This document shows, one piece after another, positions 1-6,026 of a stretch of DNA of 17,161 nucleotides (position 1 is its first letter; each line of letters begins with the position of its first letter). The notes beneath the pieces are model-generated. The model did no database searches, was not told where the DNA came from, and worked only from the letters and a program-made list of their open reading frames with translations. The stretch covers positions 1 through 17,161 of the forward strand of contig CAADVJ010000064.1 in assembly GCA_900752475.1 (NCBI GenBank), in the 5' to 3' direction. The stretch comes from an uncultured Collinsella sp. (lineage in GTDB: Bacteria > Actinomycetota > Coriobacteriia > Coriobacteriales > Coriobacteriaceae). The position numbers and the translations under genes were made by a program.

Positions 1-298
1 GCATGAGCATGTCGGCGATGCGAGTCGTCATCTCGTCCGCCGCTGCACGGATGTTGGCGACCCAGGACGCAAGGCCGGCCTGATCGGATGCCTCCGCCTC
101 AAACACGTCGCAGTTCGCGGTCACCACCATGAGCGGGGTGACGAGGCCGTGCGAGGCGGTGCAAACAAACGCGCGCTCCCGCGCCGCGGCCTCCGCCACC
201 GGTCGCATGGCGCGTCCCGCTGCCGCCCACGCCACGGTGAGCGCCGCGAGGAAGATCGCTATGCAGGAGGCGAGGCACCCCAGCCCGAGGCCGCATAG
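1..298 (-). pseudogene. Degenerate sensor histidine kinase, N-terminal part (runs off left edge)
   Basis: Seen: reading leftward from 298 in one frame gives a hydrophobic helix (GLGLGCLASCIAIFLAAL), then AMRPVAEAAARERAF, then an H-box-like stretch FVCTASHGLVTPL followed by VVTANCD, and an amphipathic dimerisation helix up to the edge. This is the usual order of a membrane histidine kinase: second membrane segment, short linker, HisKA domain. The ATPase domain would lie beyond position 1. Oddities: a TGA at 299-301 closes the frame just upstream of the membrane helix, with no good start codon or ribosome site after it. The phosphoacceptor His (codon 149-151) is followed by Gly, where active kinases carry Glu, Asp or Asn. 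A plausible upstream sensor segment is in a different frame (around 304-399). Inference: an inactivated kinase gene with at least one frameshift. The fold assignment is strong; the pseudogene status is likely but rests on one copy. Confidence 0.72.
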
Positions 299-303
299 TC
301 ATC

Positions 304-466
304 GCCATATCGAACGGCGTAAGTGTTGAGCACCGACTCAATGGCTTCATTTTGATCCTCACGGGTAAAGGCCGTAAGGTCGACCATTGAGGTAAAGTTG
401 ACGTACGGGGAGGCGATCCCCGTACGTCAACCTGGTGCCAACTTCGGGAAAATCGCTGCGTTCCAT
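304..466 (-). pseudogene. Frame-broken upstream part of the kinase gene
   Basis: Seen: an ATG at 466 follows a good ribosome site (GATAGGAGACC) and reads MERSDFPEVGTRLTYGDRLP before terminating at 359-361, giving only 35 residues. In another frame, roughly 399 down to 304, the sequence reads protein-like (YVNFTSMVDLTAFTREDQ, then NEAIESVLNTYAVRYGDDY) and runs toward the kinase membrane helix, but in yet another frame. The change between the first two frames falls in or next to the 14-bp inverted repeat at 398-430. Inference: 466 was the original start of the histidine kinase gene, and the body has been broken by at least two frame changes. Alternatively the 35-residue ORF is an independent small gene; I cannot exclude that. 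Confidence 0.45.
398..430. repeat. Perfect 14-bp inverted repeat with 5-nt loop
   Basis: Arms are TTGACGTACGGGGA (398-411) and TCCCCGTACGTCAA (417-430), separated by GGCGA. The match is perfect and no T-tract follows on either side, so it is not a standard intrinsic terminator. It lies inside the broken kinase gene, at the place where its frame changes. Confidence 0.85.
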
Positions 467-565
467 ATGGTCTCCTATCATTTAAATCGAGCGTTGATTC
501 TTTGGCGCGCGTCGCCGGCGTTGCACCCCACAACAGCGGTTATTGTTTTCGCGTGGGTGTATCGC

Positions 566-790
566 CTAGTACGCAGGGCGCAGGTCTAGCCTGAAATCCC
601 CCTTGGCGATGGCGAGGCTGTAGTTCGACACGGCTAAAATCACGACGCCCATCAAAACCAGGCCGCGAGCGGCAATCAGCTGTTCCGACGAAAAGCCGAG
701 GGCCTTCTTTCCGTCATCGCACGCTATCTCCGCTACGGCTTCGATTGGCGAAATCGTCGGGATGCCTACCGCCTGTCTAGCATTGTTCAT
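566..790 (-). CDS. Small single-span membrane protein, unknown
   Basis: A 74-residue protein starting at an ATG with a strong ribosome site (GAAGGAGACAACC directly upstream), which is the main reason to believe it is expressed. Residues 1-40 are soluble and mixed charge. Residues of about 40-62 form one likely membrane helix (ARGLVLMGVVILAVSNYSLAI), followed by a short tail ending RLDLRPAY. There is no signal-peptide cleavage motif. It lies 99 nt upstream of the start of the broken kinase gene, in the same orientation, and is divergent from the WYL regulator. I do not recognise the family. It may be an accessory membrane peptide of the lost two-component system, or the shortened first part of a larger protein. 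Confidence 0.5.
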   Translation of the reverse strand: MNNARQAVGIPTISPIEAVAEIACDDGKKALGFSSEQLIAARGLVLMGVVILAVSNYSLAIAKGDFRLDLRPAY

Positions 791-869
791 GGTTGTCTCC
801 TTCGCTCTTTTCCATTGCTTCGGCCCTTATTTTCAACCGCCATCGGAATTTCGTCTCCTCTGACAGGCT

Positions 870-898
870 TTGATTACCTACAATTTCATAGGTAATAA
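870..898 (+). promoter_or_regulatory. Promoter of the WYL regulator with overlapping inverted-repeat operator
   Basis: A -35 box TTGATT (870-875), a 17-nt spacer and a -10 box TAATAA (893-898) give a near-consensus sigma-70-type promoter. An inverted repeat, ATTACCTA (873-880) and TAGGTAAT (889-896) with an 8-nt spacer, fills the space between and into both boxes. A dimer bound there would block RNA polymerase. The nearest regulator is the WYL protein starting at 921, so autoregulation is the simple inference. Confidence 0.65.
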
Positions 899-920
899 TG
901 CTGTTTATGGAGGGCCTGCC

Positions 921-2069
921 ATGTCTAGGACATTCACCGAGGAGGAGATCTCCGAGTTAAAGGAATCCGGATTCGCAGCGAGCGGCACATCGAGAAGCAG
1001 GATCCTGTCCGCCCTCGACCTTCTCGTCCGATTCACTGACGAGAGAACGGGCATATCCGCATCGGAAATCGCACGCGTCATAGGCATCTGCTCCGAAAAG
1101 CCGACGTCGGAGAACGCCATCCTCAAGGACCTGCACCAGATAAGCGAAAGCATGCCAATGGGGATCCGCGTAGCGATACCAGGCCACGGCGAGAACGTCG
1201 GGTTCAGGGCCGTGAACAAGCCCTTGTCGTCCGAGGAGGCGATTCTCATCTCGGACGTGCTGGGGACGAGCTCCTTCATCGGCGAGGGGCAGAAAGACGA
1301 AATCTCCTCGAAGGTGCTTGCATTCTCTTCCGACTACGACGTCGACGAAAGCGTGGAGACCGTGTTCGTCGACCGCAAGGCCGGCAAGGACACTGACGCG
1401 ATTTTCAGCGTCCTCCATGCCGCATCTCGAGCGATTCGAACGAACGAAAGGATGGCCTTCAAGAAGCAGGTTCACCTGATGAATGGATCAATCGTAAAAA
1501 TCGGGCCGTACGAGGAGGACCCGGTGGCGATCGTGTTCAGCTTCGGCAGATACTACCTCGAGATCATGCATGTCGACGAAAGCGGTTCCTCAAGCCCCTA
1601 CTTCCACCGACTAGACGATATCGTAGACCCAGTTGTCACCGGAAAGCCGCTGTCGGACTATGAAAAGGTCGAGGCGCTGAGGACGCGGGTTGTCGCGGAC
1701 ACGCGCCAGCGGATCGACATGTTCGGCTCGGACACCGCCAGGACGCTGTTCCTCAAAGTCTCCGGCAGTCATGCCAAGTACGTTTACGAAAGGTTCGGCC
1801 ACGACCTCAAGTTCTGCCATATCGACGAGAGCGGCGGAGACAACGTCGTCGGCTACGCCTGCGTCAACGTGATGCTGTCACCCACTTTTTTCAGGTGGCT
1901 ATTCGGAATGGGCGGCGCGGTGAAGCTGGCGAAGCCGAAGGGAAAACGATGGGTCGGGAGCTTCCCGAATGCCGCCGCCTCCGACTTCGGATCCTATATG
2001 CGAGATTACGAAGCGGCCGCAGAGGGCTATAAAGCCGCACTGGAAGCTGCTATTTTGCAATTGGCCTGA
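921..2069 (+). CDS. WYL-domain transcriptional regulator
   Basis: A 382-residue protein. Start chosen at ATG 921, which has GGAGGG at 909-914. The frame is open from 870, but that part overlaps the promoter. Residues of about 25-75 form a winged-helix DNA-binding region (SRILSALDLLVRF, ISASEIARVIG). Residues of about 165-240 are a WYL domain: the eponymous motif is YYL (211-213, in FGRYYLEIM) and the downstream FRLDRI-type motif is FHRLDDI (228-234). The C-terminal part from about 275 (FLKVSGSHAKYVYERFG) fits the WCX extension. WYL proteins are ligand-responsive, mostly dimeric repressors or activators, and some (BrxR and CapW types) control phage-defence loci. The overlapping inverted repeat in its promoter suggests autoregulation. 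The Sel1-like gene starts 91 nt downstream on the same strand and may be co-transcribed. Ligand and targets cannot be told. Confidence 0.88.
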   Translation: MSRTFTEEEISELKESGFAASGTSRSRILSALDLLVRFTDERTGISASEIARVIGICSEKPTSENAILKDLHQISESMPMGIRVAIPGHGENVGFRAVNKPLSSEEAILISDVLGTSSFIGEGQKDEISSKVLAFSSDYDVDESVETVFVDRKAGKDTDAIFSVLHAASRAIRTNERMAFKKQVHLMNGSIVKIGPYEEDPVAIVFSFGRYYLEIMHVDESGSSSPYFHRLDDIVDPVVTGKPLSDYEKVEALRTRVVADTRQRIDMFGSDTARTLFLKVSGSHAKYVYERFGHDLKFCHIDESGGDNVVGYACVNVMLSPTFFRWLFGMGGAVKLAKPKGKRWVGSFPNAAASDFGSYMRDYEAAAEGYKAALEAAILQLA

Positions 2070-2160
2070 AAAGCCGCCAACGAGAAAACAACCCCAATCG
2101 ACTCGATTCGGAGAGCAAAGACACCCTTTTAAAGGCTTTGACCTGCGGGACGGAGCAGAG

Positions 2161-2598
2161 ATGAACGACAGTAGCCAGATTATCTACAACGTAAAAAAGA
2201 CCGCGACGAGAATAATCCAAGAGTATTTAAAGCTATGGGTCAAAGAAAGGTGCCCGGTTAGTGAAAGCTGGACAAGGCAGGTTGAATCCATTTGCGACGA
2301 GGCGCGCCGCAGGGGCGACGAGAACCCTCGCTTTAAGCCTAGCTATGACGCGGTAACCGCGCCACTTGACCGCGTTGGTCTCGAGAAAATGGACATGGGC
2401 AGCTGGGACCTAACCGCGCTGCGAACGATCGTCCTGCACATTCACCCCTTGGGCATATGGCTCTCTAAAGAGCAATACGAGCTCTTCGTAAAAATCGTTG
2501 ATGACAAAACTACGATTCGCACGAATCGACAAACGAACCCATGGAGTACGTCAAACCGTGGTCATGCGAGGCCCTTGACCGCATGGAGCTTTTTGTGA
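2161..2598 (+). CDS. Unknown protein, probable N-terminal half of a frame-split gene
   Basis: Start at ATG 2161, with GGAG at 2152-2155. 145 residues. The first 115 or so look like a genuine soluble, helical protein (MNDSSQIIYNVKKTATRII; WDLTALRTIVLHIHPLGIW; LSKEQYELFVKIVDDK). The last 30 (RTNRQTNPWSTSNRGHARPL) look like out-of-frame sequence. The second open frame, which begins just after a TGA at 2502-2504, takes over with protein-like sequence (ESTNEPMEYVKPWSCEALD). The simplest reading is one original gene of about 430 codons split by an indel near 2,510-2,540. Independent overlapping genes or recoding are alternatives; no canonical slippery heptamer is visible. No family recognised. The all-helical style is compatible with a HEPN-like domain, but no RX4-6H motif is seen. 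Confidence 0.5.
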   Translation: MNDSSQIIYNVKKTATRIIQEYLKLWVKERCPVSESWTRQVESICDEARRRGDENPRFKPSYDAVTAPLDRVGLEKMDMGSWDLTALRTIVLHIHPLGIWLSKEQYELFVKIVDDKTTIRTNRQTNPWSTSNRGHARPLTAWSFL

Positions 2599-3455
2599 AG
2601 AGCGCAAATAGCTCGCTGAAGGAAAGCCATTACAAGGAGTATTTCGAAGAGTCCATCAAGATGATCCGAGAGACGCGAGAAAGGAACAGGGAGGAATACG
2701 ATGCGCGCTATGGACAAATAGCGGAGCTAAAACGACAAGCGGAAACCGAGGCGCATGACATAGCGACATCTCGCGATCCCCTGAATGCCTACGGCGCCGC
2801 ATTTCCGAAATGGATCTGCAAACTCCCTAACGACTCTCGCGCGTCCTTCCACCTTTGGCACAGCTTCAATGAGGCATTAGTGGCCGAAGGATTTACACTC
2901 GCAGCATCGAACCTCGCGGATGCGTATTATTCAGGTGATGAAATCACTCCCGTCGACTACGAAAAGGCAGCCTACTATTTTGAAAAACGGGGCGTAGATG
3001 GCCTTATGTGGTATCAACGAATCCAGTATGCCGGATTACATTTGCGTGGCTTGATTTCGAACGCCTCAGCCGATAGGGGCAATGCTATTCTTTCCGAAAT
3101 GGAATCTCCCTCGATGAAACTGCGCCTTGCAAGGGAGTATCTATTCGGCAGATGGATACCGAAGAATTATGCAAAAGCGGCCGCGCTTTACGAGGCTTCC
3201 CCCACAAAAAGAGCGACCCCTGAATCCAATTCAAGCATCATGACGCCACAGGACTATGCAAACCTCGCAAGTCTTTATTTGGCCGAATTGGCAAATGAAC
3301 CCTCACCTGGGAAAGGAAGCGAGATAATCGCCGCACTGGAAGATGCCCTTCGTGGCACCGATTCAACACTCCAGGCCTATCAAAACGAAGACGGCTTTAC
3401 TTTCTACCGGGTGATAACTGCTGGCGGCAAAAACCATCGAAAGACACAGGGTTGA
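2541..3455 (+). CDS. Sel1/TPR-like repeat protein (second half of a frame-split gene or separate gene)
   Basis: The open frame runs 2505-3455. If translated separately, ATG 2541 or ATG 2583 are candidate starts, neither with a strong ribosome site, which argues that this was fused to the preceding frame. Residues of about 20-70 are charged and probably coiled coil (KMIRETRERNREEYDARYGQ). Two stretches match the Sel1/TPR pattern: LADAYYSGDEITPVDYEKAA followed by YYFEKR, and LAREYLFGRWIPKNYAKAA followed by ALYEAS. A third, weaker one is DYANLASLYLAELANEP. Such repeats are protein-protein interaction scaffolds. There is no signal peptide or membrane segment, so it is probably cytosolic. It lies downstream of the WYL regulator in the same orientation. 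Specific function is unknown. Confidence 0.55.
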   Translation: MEYVKPWSCEALDRMELFVKSANSSLKESHYKEYFEESIKMIRETRERNREEYDARYGQIAELKRQAETEAHDIATSRDPLNAYGAAFPKWICKLPNDSRASFHLWHSFNEALVAEGFTLAASNLADAYYSGDEITPVDYEKAAYYFEKRGVDGLMWYQRIQYAGLHLRGLISNASADRGNAILSEMESPSMKLRLAREYLFGRWIPKNYAKAAALYEASPTKRATPESNSSIMTPQDYANLASLYLAELANEPSPGKGSEIIAALEDALRGTDSTLQAYQNEDGFTFYRVITAGGKNHRKTQG

Positions 3456-3737
3456 GATAGGTGGCATCGTTTGCTTCTGATTCGGCGCCAATGTCTACGC
3501 CGCTCGCCTGCCTCCCATTGTCAAAACGCTAGCTATGGCGAACCATGTCCCAGCGGGTGGGTACCATTTACCCGGGTGCACCTGGGGCAACGGGCTGAAA
3601 ACCTGTGCAAGGTCGCTCGCAGAACACGCAACACCAAACACGACAAAAGAGGCGAACGACAGATGCCGGACCCCGGACGACAGCACCGCGGAAGAGAAGC
3701 ATTCCAACCACAACCGAACGAACATCGCTCCTAGGCA

Positions 3738-3765
3738 GGCGCCCGCATGGGCGCCTTTTACTTTT
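3738..3765 (+). terminator. Rho-independent terminator
   Basis: Perfect 7-bp stem GGCGCCC (3738-3744) / GGGCGCC (3749-3755) with a GCAT loop, followed by TTTTACTTTT. Strand chosen by the T-tract. It would stop transcription coming from the Sel1-like gene or from an unrecognised small transcript in the 3456-3734 stretch. Confidence 0.8.
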
Positions 3766-3822
3766 CAGGGACTTAGCTCGCAGCTAAGGCACGCGACTCA
3801 TGACCGTTTCGTGAAGGCCCAG

Positions 3823-3842
3823 CCACCTCGACCCACCTCGAC
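3823..3842. repeat. Tandem 10-bp direct repeat
   Basis: CCACCTCGAC occurs twice back to back (3823-3832 and 3833-3842), followed by a degenerate third unit. There is no known role. It lies in the gene-poor stretch ahead of the excisionase-type gene. Confidence 0.7.
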
Positions 3843-3965
3843 CCGTCTCCACTCCCGCCGTGCGCGCTAATCGCCATCAGGCGGTTCAATCATCGCGCAG
3901 ACGAAAAGGCACACGGTGTCGTGCGGTGTCCTCGCGCGGTGCCGCACGGGAAGATTGGAGGAACC

Positions 3966-4184
3966 ATGGCACGCACAGCCGAATGCGCCGCGCCCGAGGG
4001 AAGCCAAGATCGGGACAAATGGATGACGGTGATCGAGATGCAGGAGTACATGAGGGCGAGCCGAAACAAGGCGTACGACCTCATCTGGTCGGGAGAGATC
4101 GACTCGTACAGGCTCGGAAGGAAGCTCCTAGTTTCGAGGACGTCCGTGGACGCCTACATCGAGTCGAGGAGCGGCAGGAAATGA
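3966..4184 (+). CDS. Excisionase-family (MerR-like HTH) DNA-binding protein
   Basis: 72 residues from ATG 3966, preceded by GGAGGAACC (a strong ribosome site). Residues of about 20-72 match the short excisionase/helix-turn-helix family: MTVIEMQEYMRASRNKAYDL, then IWSGEIDSYRLGRKLLVSRT followed by SVDAYIESR, meaning the recognition helix, wing and closing helix. Such proteins bind next to attachment sites and steer a tyrosine or serine integrase toward excision, or act as small regulators on mobile elements. No integrase, relaxase or attachment-site duplication is visible in the window, so it is probably a relic of an integrated element. A second, broken gene of the same type lies 78 nt downstream. 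The family call is firm; the role in excision is inferred. Confidence 0.82.
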   Translation: MARTAECAAPEGSQDRDKWMTVIEMQEYMRASRNKAYDLIWSGEIDSYRLGRKLLVSRTSVDAYIESRSGRK

Positions 4185-4262
4185 CGGCGGCGACCGCCCC
4201 GGGAGCCGCCCGCGGCCGGGCACGCGAGGGAGCCTCGAAACGAAAGGAGCTCGAGGACGACC

Positions 4263-4412
4263 ATGACAAAGAGCACTAGCAGGAGCCAGGTGAGGCCCAT
4301 CGCATCGACCAACGCGATATTCGGCGCCGACGAGGCGCGCGATGCTGCACATCAGCCGCAACGCCATGTACCGGCTCGCCCCCCTTGCACTTACCGTCAG
4401 AGCATGCTATAA
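4263..4412 (+). pseudogene. Broken second excisionase-type HTH gene
   Basis: ATG 4263 with GGAG at 4246-4249 reads MTKSTSRSQVRPIASTNAIF and on to GADEA, then loses sense and stops at 4410-4412. One frame over, from 4342, the sequence reads MLHISRNAMYRLA, the standard first helices of an excisionase HTH (compare MRASRNKAYDLIW in the neighbour). It then stops resembling the family at about 4,380, where the promoter of the next locus begins. Inference: a one-base frameshift plus loss of the 3' end, apparently where the DUF3800 cassette joined. Not expected to be functional. Confidence 0.6.
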
Positions 4413-4413
4413 G
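4385..4413 (+). promoter_or_regulatory. Strong promoter ahead of the two-hairpin RNA and DUF3800 gene
   Basis: TTGCAC (4385-4390), a 17-nt spacer, TATAAG (4408-4413). The predicted start of transcription, about 7 nt on, falls at 4420, exactly at the first base of the first hairpin. Confidence 0.75.
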
Positions 4414-4419
4414 GTTATT

Positions 4420-4473
4420 GGTGGCTCATTAAGCTACCTCCAAGTGCCGGGGGAGTCCCCCGGCTATTTTTTT
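4420..4473 (+). ncRNA. Two-hairpin small RNA upstream of DUF3800 (DUF3800-RNA-like)
   Basis: Seen: hairpin 1 is GGTGGCT (4420-4426), loop CATTA, AGCTACC (4432-4438), a 7-bp stem with one G-U pair. A short linker TCCAAGT follows. Hairpin 2 is GCCGGGGG (4446-4453), loop AGT, CCCCCGGC (4457-4464), then TATTTTTTT, an intrinsic terminator. With the promoter at 4385-4413 this makes a compact, fully structured transcript of about 55 nt that ends 24 nt before the DUF3800 start codon. Known from memory: several conserved RNA motifs named after DUF3800 sit just upstream of genes of this family. Inference: this is one of them or a relative, with the protein expressed by read-through of the terminator. 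I cannot assign the Rfam class. An attenuator leader is the alternative. Confidence 0.65.
4446..4473 (+). terminator. Intrinsic terminator between promoter and DUF3800 gene
   Basis: 8-bp all-GC stem (4446-4453 / 4457-4464) with a 3-nt loop and a seven-T run within 4466-4473. Its position inside the transcription unit, before the coding start, is the unusual point. Most transcripts should end here, with few continuing into the gene. Confidence 0.85.
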
Positions 4474-4496
4474 ATCCATTCCATTAGGAGTCCCCA

Positions 4497-5171
4497 TTGG
4501 CCAAGGAGCTCAGCATCTTCGTCGACGAGAGCGGCGACCGCGGCGGCAAAGCTCGCTACTACCTGCTCACACTCGTCTTTCACGACCAGGCAAACAGCAT
4601 CGCCGAGGCAGTCACGGGCTATGAGGCCAAGCTTGCCAGGGCCGATCTCCCTAACATTCCGTTTCACTCCGAGCCTCTCATGAACGGGCACAAGGATTAT
4701 GAGTTTCTTGGCATCGAGCAGCGCAAGCTGATGCTCGCCTACTTCTCCTCGTTCGTCCGCAAACTTCCCATTTCCTATATCACGTTCGTCTACCGCCGCA
4801 GCCAGTTCGAAGACCCGGCAAGGCTAATGGAGCGCATGGGGCGCGACATCTCCTCCGCCATGATTGAACACCTGGGCTTCTTCCAGTCCTTCGACGATGT
4901 GAAGGTCTATTACGACAACGGTCAGGACATTGTCAAGCAGGCGCTCGACCGCTCGGTGGGCAAGGTCCTCTCAAAAGGGGTCGTCCGACGCCGCAAGACC
5001 TCGATGACCGACTACCGCCTCGAGCAAGTGGCGGATTACCTCTGCACCATCGAACTTGCCTTGGTCAAGTACGAGGCCAAGGAGAACGGTGAGACGTACA
5101 ACAAGTTCTTCGGAGGTATAGGCTCTTTCAAGAGGAACTGGCTCAAGCAAGCCCGCAGCAAGCGGATATAG
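4497..5171 (+). CDS. DUF3800-family protein (RNase H-fold, putative nuclease/toxin)
   Basis: 224 residues. The start is TTG 4497, with TAGGAG at 4485-4490 at good spacing; no ATG fits better. The N-terminal signature is IFVDESGDRG (D10, E11, S12, G13), typical of DUF3800. Further conserved-looking points are FHSE (His57), the strand VKVYYDNGQD (Asp140) and the near-C-terminal LEQVADYLCTIE (Asp180). Family knowledge: DUF3800 proteins are predicted to adopt an RNase H-like fold with acidic active-site residues. They are common in accessory regions and are often preceded by structured RNAs. Here the acidic set D10/E11, D140 and D180 is intact and the length is normal, so it should be active. It is a single gene after a promoter, small RNA and terminator. 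Role as a toxin or defence effector controlled by the RNA is inference. Confidence 0.8.
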   Translation: MAKELSIFVDESGDRGGKARYYLLTLVFHDQANSIAEAVTGYEAKLARADLPNIPFHSEPLMNGHKDYEFLGIEQRKLMLAYFSSFVRKLPISYITFVYRRSQFEDPARLMERMGRDISSAMIEHLGFFQSFDDVKVYYDNGQDIVKQALDRSVGKVLSKGVVRRRKTSMTDYRLEQVADYLCTIELALVKYEAKENGETYNKFFGGIGSFKRNWLKQARSKRI

Positions 5172-5413
5172 GTGGTTCCGCAGTCTCGCAGGGAGCGGTC
5201 GTCTTTCCTCCGGCCAGGGCCCCAAGCGACACGCTTCGAGCAGCGATAGCGAAACGCAAGCAACGGCGTCGCGGACGCCTCGTGCGCCATAGTGTCCATG
5301 TGGTCATCTCCTATCGTCTCAGCGTGGTAGCTGAAGATTCTAGGCGCTGGCCACACCCCTTTTCCGGGGCGCCAACACCAACGTTTAGCACACAAGGAGT
5401 TTGATGAGATGGC

Positions 5414-5998
5414 TCAGCGAGTATTGAATCTATCCGCCCATGCAGCCACGTCGAATAACTCCAGATTGGGGTAGCTGACCGTTTCGCCCGTTTCTTTAAG
5501 ACAGGCCTCCGCGGCGTTGCACAGCGAGCTCGCGAGCGACGCCGCATCAACGCGGAACGTCACGCTCTTAGTCGCACGCATCCCGCTCTTGGGCGACGGC
5601 CAGGAAGAGCAGAGGGCGTTGCACCCGTGGAGGACAAGCTCGAACTTGTAGTCGTAGTCGAAGCTCTCGTCTTTCTCGGGAGCATCGACCGACACATCGT
5701 AGTCGCCTGAATGCAACAGGGAGCACCGGAGCTTCCAGCACATCTTCCCATTAAAGATTTGACCTGGAATCGTTTCACCTTCGTTCGAGGGGTCTCCCGA
5801 AAACAAGAAGTCGTTTGCCGCCCAGTCATCAAACCACTTCACATACTGCCGCCCCGCCGCTCTCTTCCCGTTATGAAGGACGAGATTGGGATAAAGAAGC
5901 TGCCCCATGGCGTCGGGAATGGTAAGGGAAGACATAAGAGCTGGGATAAGGCAGTCTTTCTCAACCGCATTTCTAATCGATTCGACGAGTAGCTTCAT
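5414..5998 (-). CDS. HEPN-like protein with RX4H motif
   Basis: 194 residues from ATG 5998, with a modest ribosome site (GAGG). It opens with an amphipathic region (MKLLVESIRNAVEKDCLIPA, then LMSSLTIPDAMGQLL), a GK/KWFDDW segment (Lys45 to Trp59) and then MCWKLRCSLLHSGDYD. RCSLLH (91-96) is an R-X4-H motif, the catalytic signature of HEPN ribonucleases, set in the expected helix and followed by G-D. Many similar hypothetical proteins of about 200 residues carry this RCS-LLH-G arrangement. HEPN proteins are RNases in toxin-antitoxin, abortive-infection and restriction systems. It starts 28 nt after the stop of the 582-residue gene and is probably co-transcribed and a functional partner. The HEPN assignment rests on the motif and context, not on a search. 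Confidence 0.65.
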   Translation of the reverse strand: MKLLVESIRNAVEKDCLIPALMSSLTIPDAMGQLLYPNLVLHNGKRAAGRQYVKWFDDWAANDFLFSGDPSNEGETIPGQIFNGKMCWKLRCSLLHSGDYDVSVDAPEKDESFDYDYKFELVLHGCNALCSSWPSPKSGMRATKSVTFRVDAASLASSLCNAAEACLKETGETVSYPNLELFDVAAWADRFNTR

Positions 5999-6026
5999 TT
6001 CGATGCCTCAAAAAGTCTATGCGGTC

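Larger units (their letters stand above)
3456..3965. other. Intergenic stretch without a convincing gene
   Basis: About 510 bp between the Sel1-like gene and the excisionase-type gene. It holds several short open frames, none recognisable. One of them (TTG 3471 to TAG 3734, or a shorter ATG 3663 with a GAGGCG site) stops three bases before the intrinsic terminator at 3738, so a small expressed peptide or RNA is possible. It also holds a GGGTA/TACCC mini-hairpin near 3557-3571 and a 10-bp tandem repeat at 3823-3842. I see no tRNA and no riboswitch class that I recognise. Confidence 0.5.

Noticed and set aside
99..533. Minus-strand 144-codon frame at the left end
   Set aside because: Arg/Pro/Gly-rich product in a different frame from the kinase motifs; a shadow of the degenerate kinase.
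3540..3640. Possible riboswitch or tRNA in the GC-rich stretch with GGTGCACC and short hairpins
   Set aside because: No conserved core of a class I know and no cloverleaf; only small local stems.
3823..3842. Tandem CCACCTCGAC repeat as a CRISPR-like or iteron array
   Set aside because: Only two exact copies with no spacers, and no replication or cas gene nearby.
3535..3870. Plus-strand open frame of 111 codons in the gene-poor stretch
   Set aside because: It runs straight through the intrinsic terminator at 3738-3765 and the tandem repeat, has no ribosome site, and its composition is unlike the neighbouring genes.
5036..5299. Minus-strand frame from ATG 5299 with a good AGGAG site (MDTMAHEASATPLLAFRYRC...)
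   Set aside because: The translation start looks real, but the product is Arg/Cys-rich, matches nothing and overlaps the 3' end of the DUF3800 gene in antisense. Possibly a relic; not strong enough to annotate.
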